A program made the translations under genes and the position numbers. A stretch of 64,000 nucleotides of DNA from Alteromonas sp. KUL49 (GTDB taxonomy: Bacteria; Pseudomonadota; Gammaproteobacteria; Enterobacterales; Alteromonadaceae), in assembly GCF_006538345.1 (NCBI RefSeq), contig NZ_BJKL01000008.1, forward strand, positions 1-64,000, written 5' to 3'. How positions within the stretch are numbered: the stretch's first letter is position 1; every line of letters begins with the position of its first letter. Below, piece after piece: positions 1 through 8,604 of the stretch. The notes beneath the pieces are model-generated. The model saw only the letters and a program-made list of their open reading frames with translations. It did no database searches and was not told where the DNA came from.

Positions 1-63
1 AAAACAATCAGAATATTAGAATACCTTTGTACCTAACAAATTTACAGGACCGGAGACAATAAG
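1..63 (+). promoter_or_regulatory. leader and ribosome binding site of prpC
   Basis: The window opens inside a non-coding stretch just before prpC. A purine-rich GGAGA-type ribosome binding site lies about 7 bases before the ATG at 64. No stop codon or end of an upstream gene can be placed here. In relatives prpB (2-methylisocitrate lyase) commonly precedes prpC, so these bases may be a prpB-prpC spacer; that is inference. Confidence 0.5.
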
Positions 64-1188
64 ATGGCTAAACAACTCAGTGGCGCAGGATTACGTGGTC
101 AAGTTGCAGGTAAAACTGCGTTATCAACCGTAGGTGTTTCAGGGTCTGGCCTGACGTACCGTGGATACGACGTAAAAGACTTGGCAGAAAACTGTCAATT
201 TGAAGAAGTGGCTTATCTTATTTTGAAAGGCAAGCTGCCTACTCAAACTGAGCTCAATGAATACAAAGCATTGCTCAAGGGCATGCGCGGCCTACCCGAC
301 GCACTCAAAGACGTGCTAGAGCGCATTCCAAAAGACGCTCACCCTATGGATGTACTGCGCACCGGTTGTTCCATGCTTGGTAATCTTGAAATGGAGACTG
401 ACTTCGCTCAACAAGGTGATGTTACTGACCGCATGCTTGCTTGCTTCCCTAGCATCATTTGTTACTGGTACCGTTACAGCCACGACGGTATTCGTGTGAA
501 CGTAGAAACAGACGACGACTCTATCGGCGCGCACTTCTTACATATGCTTCACGGTGAAAAGCCCAACGAACTTCACGAACAAGTGATGCACGTGTCGCTA
601 ATTTTGTATGCTGAGCACGAATTCAATGCTTCGACTTTTACCGCACGTGTTTGTGCTTCAACCCTATCAGATATGCACTCTTGCGTAACTGGTGCTATTG
701 GTTCATTGCGCGGCCCACTGCACGGTGGTGCTAACGAGGCAGCCATGGAAATGATCCAAGGCTTCACTTCTGCAGATGACGCCGAAGAAAAAATGATGGG
801 TATGCTAGAGCGCAAAGAAAAAATCATGGGCTTTGGTCACGCTATATATTCTGAGTCAGATCCGCGTAATGAAATCATTAAAGGCTGGTCAGAAAAACTG
901 GCAGCAGATGTGGGCGACGAAGTGCTTTATCCGGTATCGGTTCGTTGTGAAGAAGTCATGTGGCGCGAGAAGAAACTCTTCTGTAATGCCGACTTTTTCC
1001 ATGCCTCTGCCTACAACTTCATGGGCATTCCAACTAAGTTGTTCACTCCAATTTTCGTTATGTCTCGCCTAACAGGTTGGGCAGCTCATGTGATGGAGCA
1101 GCGCGCTGACAACCGTATTATTCGCCCATCAGCCGAATACACGGGTGAAGACTTACGTTCAGTCCCCCCTATTGCTGAGCGCGGTTAG
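64..1188 (+). CDS. prpC: 2-methylcitrate synthase PrpC
   Basis: Condenses propionyl-CoA with oxaloacetate to 2-methylcitrate, the entry step of the cytosolic 2-methylcitrate cycle for propionate. The 374-residue protein has the citrate synthase fold. The catalytic triad is visible as His220 in GPLHGGANE, His259 in GFGHAIY and Asp310 in NADFF. The N-terminus ([17 protein letters not shown]) is typical of PrpC and lacks the extra N-terminal domain of the large GltA citrate synthases. acnD follows after 6 bases, so the genes are surely co-transcribed. Length is normal for the family and no defect is seen. Confidence 0.97.
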   Translation: MAKQLSGAGLRGQVAGKTALSTVGVSGSGLTYRGYDVKDLAENCQFEEVAYLILKGKLPTQTELNEYKALLKGMRGLPDALKDVLERIPKDAHPMDVLRTGCSMLGNLEMETDFAQQGDVTDRMLACFPSIICYWYRYSHDGIRVNVETDDDSIGAHFLHMLHGEKPNELHEQVMHVSLILYAEHEFNASTFTARVCASTLSDMHSCVTGAIGSLRGPLHGGANEAAMEMIQGFTSADDAEEKMMGMLERKEKIMGFGHAIYSESDPRNEIIKGWSEKLAADVGDEVLYPVSVRCEEVMWREKKLFCNADFFHASAYNFMGIPTKLFTPIFVMSRLTGWAAHVMEQRADNRIIRPSAEYTGEDLRSVPPIAERG

Positions 1189-1194
1189 TGAGCA

Positions 1195-3789
1195 ATGACA
1201 ATGAATAACGATTTCAGAAAACCACTACCTGGAGCGGGGATCGACTTTTTTGACACCCGTGAAGCCGTAGATGCGATTGAGGCTGGTGCTTACGCCAAAT
1301 TGCCATATACATCACGCGTATTAGCGGAAAATCTTGTACGCCGCTGCAATCCAGACACATTGAACGATTCGCTCAAACAACTGATTTACCGTAAACGGGA
1401 CCTAGACTTCCCGTGGTTCCCTGCTCGAGTGGTGTGTCACGACATTTTAGGGCAAACCGCTTTGGTTGATTTGGCAGGTCTTCGAGATGCTATCGCCGCC
1501 AAAGGTGGTGACCCAGCGAAAGTGAATCCAGTGGTTCCCACCCAATTGATTGTTGACCATTCACTCGCCGTTGAACACGCAGGCTTTGAAAAAGATGCCT
1601 TCGAGAAAAACCGTGCGATTGAAGATCGCAGAAATGACGACCGATTCCACTTTATCAACTGGACAAAAACAGCCTTTAAAAATGTGGATGTAATACCGCC
1701 TGGCAATGGCATCATGCACCAAATCAACCTTGAGCGCATGTCTCCAGTCATTCAAGCCAGAGATGGGGTTGCGTTTCCCGATACGCTTGTTGGCACCGAC
1801 AGTCATACACCACATGTTGATGCTTTAGGTGTTATCGCCATTGGTGTCGGAGGCCTAGAAGCAGAAAGTGTTATGCTTGGGCGTGCCTCTTATATGCGCC
1901 TGCCTGATATTATTGGTGTTGAGTTAACCGGCAAACCCCAGCCGGGAATTACTGCCACTGATATCGTACTCGCACTCACTGAGTTCTTACGCAAAGAAAG
2001 AGTAATCTCTTCCTATCTGGAATTTTATGGCGAAGGTGCCTCGCACCTTACATTGGGAGATCGTGCAACCATATCCAACATGACTCCGGAATACGGTGCT
2101 ACTGCCGCCATGTTCTACATCGACCAGCAAACCATAGACTATCTGCGTTTAACGGGTCGAGAAGAAAAACAGATTTCATTGGTTGAGCAATACGCGAAGC
2201 ACACGGGTTTGTGGGCAGATGATTTACACACCGCGGAATACGAAAGAGTACTCACTTTTGATTTATCTTCGGTAGGAAGAAATATGGCGGGGCCATCGAA
2301 TCCTCACGCGAGATTAGCAACGAGTGATTTAGCCGCCAAAGGCATCGCTGGTGAATGGCAAGAAGAAGCGGGTAAGATGCCAGATGGCGCTGTCATAATC
2401 GCGGCCATTACCAGTTGTACTAATACCTCTAACCCACGAAATGTTATCGCTGCAGGGTTACTAGCCCGCAATGCCAACAAGCTCGGATTAACTCGAAAAC
2501 CTTGGGTAAAATCATCACTCGCACCAGGCTCGAAAGCCGTTAAGTTGTACCTCGAAGATGCCAATCTCATGAGTGAACTTGAGCAACTTGGTTTTGGCGT
2601 AGTAGCCTTTGCCTGTACTACGTGTAATGGTATGAGTGGTGCTTTAGATCCTATGATTCAGCAGGAAATCATAGACCGCGATCTTTATTCAACGGCGGTA
2701 CTTTCGGGTAACCGTAACTTCGATGGACGTATTCACCCATATGCCAAGCAAGCATTTCTTGCATCACCAGCATTAGTAGTGGCCTACGCTATTGCAGGCA
2801 CCGTGCGTTTTGATATCGAGAAAGACGTGCTAGGTACCGATGCAAACGGCAACTCTGTTACCCTAAAAGATATCTGGCCTAGCGACGAAGAAATCGACGC
2901 CATTGTTGCGCAAAGTGTCAAACCAGAGCACTTTAGAAAAGTGTACGAGCCAATGTTTGATATTCGAGTTGACGAAGGCACCGCACTTAATCCGCTATAC
3001 GACTGGCGCGGAATGAGTACTTATATCCGTCGCCCGCCCTACTGGGAAGGTGCTATGGACAAACCACGTACGTTACACGGTATGCGGCCACTGGCGATTT
3101 TGGGTGACAATATCACTACCGATCACCTTTCGCCATCCAATGCAATTTTAGCGTCTAGCGCCGCAGGCGAATACCTCGCAAAAATGGGCTTACCAGAAGA
3201 GGACTTCAACTCATACGCTACCCACCGTGGTGACCATTTAACTGCCCAGCGTGCGACACTCGCCAACCCTAAACTGTTCAACGAAATGGTTGTAGAAAAT
3301 GGCGAAGTGAAGCAAGGTTCACTGGCTCGCGTAGAGCCAGAGGGCAAAGTGGTTCGTATGTGGGAAGCTATTGAAACCTACATGAACCGTGCACAACCAC
3401 TGATTGTGGTTGCGGGTGCAGATTACGGTCAGGGCTCGTCGCGAGACTGGGCAGCTAAAGGTGTCCGTTTAGCAGGTGTTGAGGTGATTGTAGCTGAAGG
3501 TTTTGAGCGCATTCACCGTACTAACTTAATAGGTATGGGCGTATTACCATTGGAATTTGTTAATGGTATGACTCGTATCACATTAGGTTTGGATGGCACA
3601 GAAACCTATGATGTAAAAGGCACGCCATCACCAAGCGCAGAACTGACACTTGTGATCAATCGCACGGATGGCACTACAGAAGAGGTAGTCGTCAAGTGTC
3701 GACTAGATACCGCAGAAGAAGTGTCTATCTACAGTGCTGGCGGCGTTCTTCAACGCTTTGCCAAAGACTTTTTGGAAGCTGAAGCCTAA
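1195..3789 (+). CDS. acnD: Fe/S-dependent 2-methylisocitrate dehydratase AcnD
   Basis: Aconitase-family hydratase that dehydrates 2-methylcitrate to 2-methylaconitate; it replaces PrpD in organisms that carry prpF. The 864 residues show aconitase order: cluster domains first, swivel domain last. Likely [4Fe-4S] ligands are Cys408 (in SCTNTS), Cys474 and Cys477 (in CTTC). The substrate-binding stretch GADYGQGSSRDWAAKG lies in the C-terminal domain. Two in-frame ATGs (1195 and 1201) could start it. It sits between prpC and prpF, and its stop overlaps the prpF start, so translation is probably coupled. AcnA would be the main alternative, but prpC and prpF on either side decide for AcnD. Confidence 0.96.
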   Translation: MTMNNDFRKPLPGAGIDFFDTREAVDAIEAGAYAKLPYTSRVLAENLVRRCNPDTLNDSLKQLIYRKRDLDFPWFPARVVCHDILGQTALVDLAGLRDAIAAKGGDPAKVNPVVPTQLIVDHSLAVEHAGFEKDAFEKNRAIEDRRNDDRFHFINWTKTAFKNVDVIPPGNGIMHQINLERMSPVIQARDGVAFPDTLVGTDSHTPHVDALGVIAIGVGGLEAESVMLGRASYMRLPDIIGVELTGKPQPGITATDIVLALTEFLRKERVISSYLEFYGEGASHLTLGDRATISNMTPEYGATAAMFYIDQQTIDYLRLTGREEKQISLVEQYAKHTGLWADDLHTAEYERVLTFDLSSVGRNMAGPSNPHARLATSDLAAKGIAGEWQEEAGKMPDGAVIIAAITSCTNTSNPRNVIAAGLLARNANKLGLTRKPWVKSSLAPGSKAVKLYLEDANLMSELEQLGFGVVAFACTTCNGMSGALDPMIQQEIIDRDLYSTAVLSGNRNFDGRIHPYAKQAFLASPALVVAYAIAGTVRFDIEKDVLGTDANGNSVTLKDIWPSDEEIDAIVAQSVKPEHFRKVYEPMFDIRVDEGTALNPLYDWRGMSTYIRRPPYWEGAMDKPRTLHGMRPLAILGDNITTDHLSPSNAILASSAAGEYLAKMGLPEEDFNSYATHRGDHLTAQRATLANPKLFNEMVVENGEVKQGSLARVEPEGKVVRMWEAIETYMNRAQPLIVVAGADYGQGSSRDWAAKGVRLAGVEVIVAEGFERIHRTNLIGMGVLPLEFVNGMTRITLGLDGTETYDVKGTPSPSAELTLVINRTDGTTEEVVVKCRLDTAEEVSIYSAGGVLQRFAKDFLEAEA

Positions 3790-4964
3790 TGAGTAAGCAC
3801 AAACCCCAACTTCGAATTCCCGCTACCTACATGCGTGGCGGCACCAGTAAGGGTGTTTTTTTCAGTCTTACTGATTTGCCAGAGGCTGCTCAGCAGCCAG
3901 GCGAAGTCAGAGATGCTTTGCTCCTTCGAGTCATTGGTAGCCCAGACCCGTATGGCAAACAAACCGACGGCATGGGCGGAGCGACGTCTAGTACCAGCAA
4001 AACAGTGATCATTAGCAAAAGTGAACGAGTAGGTTTTGACGTTGATTACCTGTTCGGTCAAGTTGCTATTGATAAAGCTTTTGTGGATTGGAGTGGTAAC
4101 TGCGGTAACCTCACCGCTGCCGTTGGCGCTTTTGCCATAAACAATGGCTTGGTCGACCGTGAAAAACTTCCCGAAAACGGTATTGCTGAGGTAACTATTT
4201 GGCAAGCCAATATCGGTAAAACCATCATTGCGAAAGTGCCAATCACCGATGGTGAAGTGCAAGAGACAGGCGATTTTGAGCTCGATGGAGTTACTTTTCC
4301 AGCGGCAGAAGTGGAAGTAGCATTCGTTGACCCGGCTGATGGCGAAGGCGATATTTTCCCTACGGGTAATAAAGTAGATGCCTTGGAAGTCCCAGGCGTA
4401 GGTACGCTAAACGCCACCATGATAAACGCAGGTATTCCTACCATATTCGTCAACGCAGACGATATAGGTTTTAGCGGCACCGAACTACAAGATGATATCA
4501 ATAGTAACCCTGACACCCTAGCGATGTTTGAGGCAATCCGTGCTCACGGCGCCGTGGCAATGGGATTGATAAATCATGTAGACGAAGCCGCGAATCGCCA
4601 ACACACCCCAAAAGTTGCCATGGTTGCTGCGCCGCAAAATTACGCAGCTTCAAGTGGTAAGGTGATTAGCACTAAAGATACAGACATACTGGTTCGCGCT
4701 ATGTCTATGGGTAAGTTACACCATGCCATGATGGGTACAGCGGCTGTAGCCATTGCAGCAGCATCAGCGATTCCTGGCACACTGGTAAACCTTGCCGCCG
4801 GCGGTAAAGAGCGCGATGCTGTGACCTTTGGACACCCTTCAGGCACGTTGCGTGTAGGTGCTAAAGCCAATCAAGCAAGCGGCGCATGGAAAATCGAACA
4901 AGCGGTTATGAGCCGAAGCGCTCGCATCTTAATGGAAGGCTGGGTTCGAATTCCAACACTCTGA
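3789..4964 (+). CDS. prpF: 2-methylaconitate cis-trans isomerase PrpF
   Basis: Isomerises the AcnD product (trans-2-methylaconitate) to the cis form, which a housekeeping aconitase can then hydrate. The 391-residue protein has the diaminopimelate-epimerase-like PrpF fold; the N-terminal signature is YMRGGTSKGVFF, followed by GGATSSTSKT and SGNCGNLTAAVGAFAI. ATG overlaps the acnD stop as TAATG. A likely Rho-independent terminator follows immediately, so this is the last gene of the prp operon. No PrpD-type gene is present, as expected for the acnD/prpF variant. Confidence 0.95.
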   Translation: MSKHKPQLRIPATYMRGGTSKGVFFSLTDLPEAAQQPGEVRDALLLRVIGSPDPYGKQTDGMGGATSSTSKTVIISKSERVGFDVDYLFGQVAIDKAFVDWSGNCGNLTAAVGAFAINNGLVDREKLPENGIAEVTIWQANIGKTIIAKVPITDGEVQETGDFELDGVTFPAAEVEVAFVDPADGEGDIFPTGNKVDALEVPGVGTLNATMINAGIPTIFVNADDIGFSGTELQDDINSNPDTLAMFEAIRAHGAVAMGLINHVDEAANRQHTPKVAMVAAPQNYAASSGKVISTKDTDILVRAMSMGKLHHAMMGTAAVAIAAASAIPGTLVNLAAGGKERDAVTFGHPSGTLRVGAKANQASGAWKIEQAVMSRSARILMEGWVRIPTL

Positions 4965-4968
4965 TTTA

Positions 4969-4996
4969 AGAGGGGTTCTTTCCCCTCTCGTTTCTC
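4969..4996 (+). terminator. terminator of prpC-acnD-prpF
   Basis: A perfect 7-bp stem, AGAGGGG at 4969-4975 and CCCCTCT at 4982-4988, with a 6-base loop, begins 4 bases after the prpF stop. It is followed by a pyrimidine-rich but interrupted tail, so termination strength is uncertain. Confidence 0.65.
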
Positions 4997-5154
4997 TCAC
5001 ATTTTATATCGTTCTGATTTTACTGAGAAAGCGCTTCCTTCACGTTTACATACAATCCCCACCTTAGACATAGGTTTAAATTTGCCCCCGTACTAAAGCA
5101 ATCTAGAACTTTTTTTTGTATTCTTTGATGAAACGCAGTAGTTGAAACCTAAAA

Positions 5155-6396
5155 ATGCAAAAAGTTTTGGTCATTGAAGACAGTTCCACTGTCCGCAAAG
5201 TACTCACAAAATTGATCGGGGACAACCCCAATCTTCACTGTGTTGCTTGTGCGAATTTAGCCGAAGCGAAGGAACAAATTGCCAAGGATAAAGACTTTTT
5301 GGTAGCCATCGCGGATCTAAATCTACCCGACGCTCCAAACGGCGAGAGTGTGGAATTAATGTTGAGTCATGAAATTCCTACCATAGTACTTACGGGTAAC
5401 TTTGATGAGAATCTCCGTACGTCATTGCTCAACAAAGGTGTTATTGACTACATTACTAAAGAGTCTCGCTATTCCTACACACAAGTAGTCAACCTAGCGG
5501 ACCGACTACGCAAAAACCTCACTACAAAAGTGCTTGTGGTTGAAGACTCTAAAACCACCAGCGCGTACATCTGTAATTTGCTCAAGAAGTTTCATTTTCA
5601 GGTCATCTCAACCACTGACGGCTTAGAGGCACTAGACCAGCTAAAACAACACCCTGATGTAAAACTTGTCATATCCGACTACCTCATGCCTAACATGGAT
5701 GGATGTGAACTAATTAAAGCCATTAGACAAAATAGAAATCTGCAAGATTTGGTGTTTATAGGTCTATCTGCTGCAGGTGACAGCGTACTATCAGCCAAAT
5801 TTATTAAAAGCGGTGCAAACGACTTCCTCACTAAGCCTTTCTATCACGAGGAATTTTTCTGCCGAGTGCTAAAGAATTTAGAATCACAGGAAATGATAGA
5901 AACAATAAGAAAATCTGCGTATCTAGACCCGCTAACTCATATATACAATCGGCGTTTTCTTTTTGAAGAGGGCGAGCGAATTCAAAGAACGCATAGCACT
6001 AGTGACAACTTTATGGTCGCAATGTTTGACGTTGATAACTTCAAGTCAGTTAATGATACTTACGGCCATAAAATTGGAGATCACGTTCTCCAAGAAATGG
6101 CTGCAATTATGCAACAAAAATTTCCAAATGACCTCGTTGCACGGTATGGTGGCGAAGAGTTTACCGTGTTATCCACGCGTGATGAATCGGCGTTCTACGA
6201 TGATCTAATATTGTTCATGGAAAAGGTAAGAACAACTCCATTTACACAAGAGCAACTAGCGTTAACCTGTAGCGTGGGTGTATCTGGTGAATCAGCAGAT
6301 CAACTAGATCATATTATTGATACTGCTGATAAGCACCTTTACACAGCTAAAAACACAGGTAAAGACAGAGTCATATTCAACGGCGAAGAAGATTGA
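5155..6396 (+). CDS. double-receiver GGDEF diguanylate cyclase (response regulator)
   Basis: Predicted cytosolic cyclic-di-GMP synthase controlled by phosphorylation. Receiver 1 covers about residues 3-120 (acceptor Asp54, Lys102). Receiver 2 covers about 124-243 (Asp175 in SDYLMPNMDG, Lys227 in LTKPF). The GGDEF domain covers about 255-408, with LDPLTHIYNRR at its start and an active GGEEF at 332-336. The inhibitory RxxD site normally five residues before GGEEF reads FPND, so product feedback at the I-site is probably lost. The gene is alone between the prp terminator and the convergent ydbT-like gene. No partner kinase is adjacent. PleD has a similar layout, but orthology is not claimed. 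Confidence 0.92.
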   Translation: MQKVLVIEDSSTVRKVLTKLIGDNPNLHCVACANLAEAKEQIAKDKDFLVAIADLNLPDAPNGESVELMLSHEIPTIVLTGNFDENLRTSLLNKGVIDYITKESRYSYTQVVNLADRLRKNLTTKVLVVEDSKTTSAYICNLLKKFHFQVISTTDGLEALDQLKQHPDVKLVISDYLMPNMDGCELIKAIRQNRNLQDLVFIGLSAAGDSVLSAKFIKSGANDFLTKPFYHEEFFCRVLKNLESQEMIETIRKSAYLDPLTHIYNRRFLFEEGERIQRTHSTSDNFMVAMFDVDNFKSVNDTYGHKIGDHVLQEMAAIMQQKFPNDLVARYGGEEFTVLSTRDESAFYDDLILFMEKVRTTPFTQEQLALTCSVGVSGESADQLDHIIDTADKHLYTAKNTGKDRVIFNGEED

Positions 6397-6409
6397 AAAG
6401 CCGCTAAAT

Positions 6410-8004
6410 TTACATCCACGAGCGGCGTGTGGATTCAACACTGTACGCCGTCTTGTTGATGAGCGACCATACATAGTCCTCGGGTAAAAAAGGCACAGTG
6501 ATCGCACCAGACGCCATGATAAACTTCACACTTGCCAGTCCCCTTCGTTTCATGAACCAGCTCTGTCTAATCACCACTTGTTGCACTTTAAAGCGTTGGA
6601 AGCACTTGTAGTCTATGCCCACTCTTCCACTTCGAACATAAATGTAGTCACCGTCCTCAGCAATACCCCAACGCCACCATCGCAAGACTATAATCCCCGC
6701 AATGGCCGCAGTTACCGCTAACGTACCTGCAATCACGTCCCAATGTTGTCCAACAATGCCAATAGTCATTGCGATAGCAAATGGAGCGAGTAACCCAACA
6801 AGAAAACAATGCCATATATATCTTCGGTTTATGCTTCTGTAGTCGTCTCTGTAGAGGTTACAGTCTGGTAGTACTTCTTGAGCTAATGTGGCAGTTTCTT
6901 CTACCGTTACCGACGGTACAATGAGCCTATTCGATGACATCAGCTCTGGAGCGCCGTGATCCAAGCTGGCGTTTTGCTCAAAATACAAATTCACTCGTTT
7001 GAGAATTTTATCCAACCAATCTTGTTTTGCTGAAACCACTTGTATGCGCGTTGCACGCATACTGACTTCTTGCTTATTCAACAAGCCACTACGGCGGATA
7101 TAGCGATCAGCGGTTTTCGACAAGGTATAACCGTAAAAAGTAAACAGTGCCCCACCAACGCTAAGCAATGCGAGTAAGGCCATCAGCATCATCACAATGG
7201 CAAATGCATAAAGACCGAACTGCCACCATGCAATGGTTTGCTCACCGACAAGCTGATCGAGCTGTAAACCTTTTGAAGTAAGCCAACCTCCAACGCGCTC
7301 CACAAGCGTATCGTAAAATGGCGCTGCCGCGCCAAGTAAAATCCATACGCGATTATTGGTAAAACCGTGGATAACAATATCGCCAATACTGCGGCGATTG
7401 ATGACAGTTTCGTCCAAAGTATTTAGGTGCGAAGTGTCGTTTTTTTCGACCTCTACCGCTTCACTCGTCGCAGTATTGCTTGTCTCAGATTTTTGATGGC
7501 TCAATACCTGGCTTTTGAGCGCTTCTGCATATTCTGTGGTGACTGCGACAATATTAGCTTCCTCTTTCGCACTTCCCGCGGTATCAAGCACCACAACTGA
7601 ATAGCCGAAAGGCCGATAATAAAAAGGGTGTTCAATCTTAACGTTTTGAATACGCCAAAAAGGCAAATTGATATGCGCGCGCTGGAAAACACCGCTTCGA
7701 ATCTCTACATGTTCATTGTGTATCCGAAAGCGATACATCAAAAAACTCACCAAGCCACTCACACTCAATACGGTCACTGCGCCAAAGAGCACTAAATACG
7801 AGAGTGGTGACGCGAGCATGTCGGTGACGTTTGCCGTGATAGCTAATGCAGGTACTGCATAAATAAGTGTTTGCGCTGTTTTAAATATATTCTTAATGGA
7901 AAAGTAACAATCGCGATGTAAGACAGCATCCGCCACTCACTGCCCGTCTCAACCGCTACAGTTTGCACTTGTGGAGACATGGGCTCGGTGCCTTGGGAAG
8001 ACAT
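6410..8004 (-). pseudogene. YdbT-like PH-domain membrane protein, frameshifted near its start
   Basis: Membrane protein with bacterial PH (DUF304/bPH2) domains and several hydrophobic segments, paired with the YdbS-like gene upstream. As printed, the long frame (6410-7936) can only begin at a GTG directly after an in-frame TGA. A second frame starts with ATG at 8004, overlapping the ydbS-like stop as TAATG. It encodes an acidic start then EWRMLSYIAIVTF, the usual beginning of this family, and then runs into a stop near 7843. Adding one T to the four-T run (A4 at 7900-7903 on the plus strand) joins the two into EWRMLSYIAIVTF followed by SIKNIFKTAQTLIYAVPALA, giving a normal protein of about 530 residues. 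The function of YdbS/YdbT is poorly known. A sequencing error is as likely as a true mutation. Confidence 0.8.
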
Positions 8005-8546
8005 TAAAACTGCCCTTCGCTTAGTGCTTTGTGATCAAGAATAAACTGACGTAACTGCTGAGCAGTATCATCTTCAAGCCCTGGAATTTGAAACGTATGC
8101 AATGCGCCGCCAGCAGAGAAAACATGCAGGGCACTCAATCCAGCAAGACGCATTAAGGGACCGCGCTTAACTTCAACATGTTGGATGCGCAAAATAGGCT
8201 GACAAGAAAGACTTCTGAAGATGAGCCCTTTCTTCAAACTAATGTCTTGTTCTCGCAAACAATAGCCTATCAGTGGGTCAGCAAAAAAATGATAAACAAA
8301 AGACCATACCCCCAAGGCGAATACAATGGAGACGCTGAAGGGATAGGCTAATATTAATCCATGGTTGAGCTCAAAAAATGGTTGGAATCGAATCGCACTG
8401 AGAATACCTATGATGACGACAACTGCAATGCTAGTCACCAACAGGTTTAGTCGTCGATATTTGGGTGATATATCCACCATAGGCTGGGACTCTAACTTAG
8501 GTAAATCAGCAACGCTCTGATTGCTAAAATCTTCATTCAATTCCAT
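8004..8546 (-). CDS. YdbS-like PH-domain membrane protein (DUF304)
   Basis: A 180-residue inner-membrane protein with two hydrophobic segments at about residues 34-52 and 64-86, followed by a single bacterial PH (bPH2) domain that includes the characteristic SLKKGLIFR and QPILRIQHVEVKRGPLMRLAGL stretches. A good ribosome binding site (AAGGAG on the minus strand, about 8555-8560) precedes the ATG. It overlaps the ydbT-like gene by one base, so the two are translationally coupled, the usual arrangement of this pair. The molecular role is unknown; a membrane-associated assembly or export function is sometimes suggested but nothing here proves it. Confidence 0.85.
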   Translation of the reverse strand: MELNEDFSNQSVADLPKLESQPMVDISPKYRRLNLLVTSIAVVVIIGILSAIRFQPFFELNHGLILAYPFSVSIVFALGVWSFVYHFFADPLIGYCLREQDISLKKGLIFRSLSCQPILRIQHVEVKRGPLMRLAGLSALHVFSAGGALHTFQIPGLEDDTAQQLRQFILDHKALSEGQF

Positions 8547-8604
8547 AAATAAACTCCTTTTTGAAATTGTTGTTCCCAGCCCCCTGGAGGACTATGACCT
8601 ATCT

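Noticed and set aside
3786..4262. 158-codon minus-strand frame inside prpF
   Set aside because: It lies entirely within a strongly conserved prpF and encodes nothing recognisable.
6400..6426. GCCGCT/AGCGGC hairpin between the GGDEF and ydbT-like genes
   Set aside because: The stem is 6 bp with a 15-base loop, it overlaps coding sequence and has no T run, so it is not a supported terminator.
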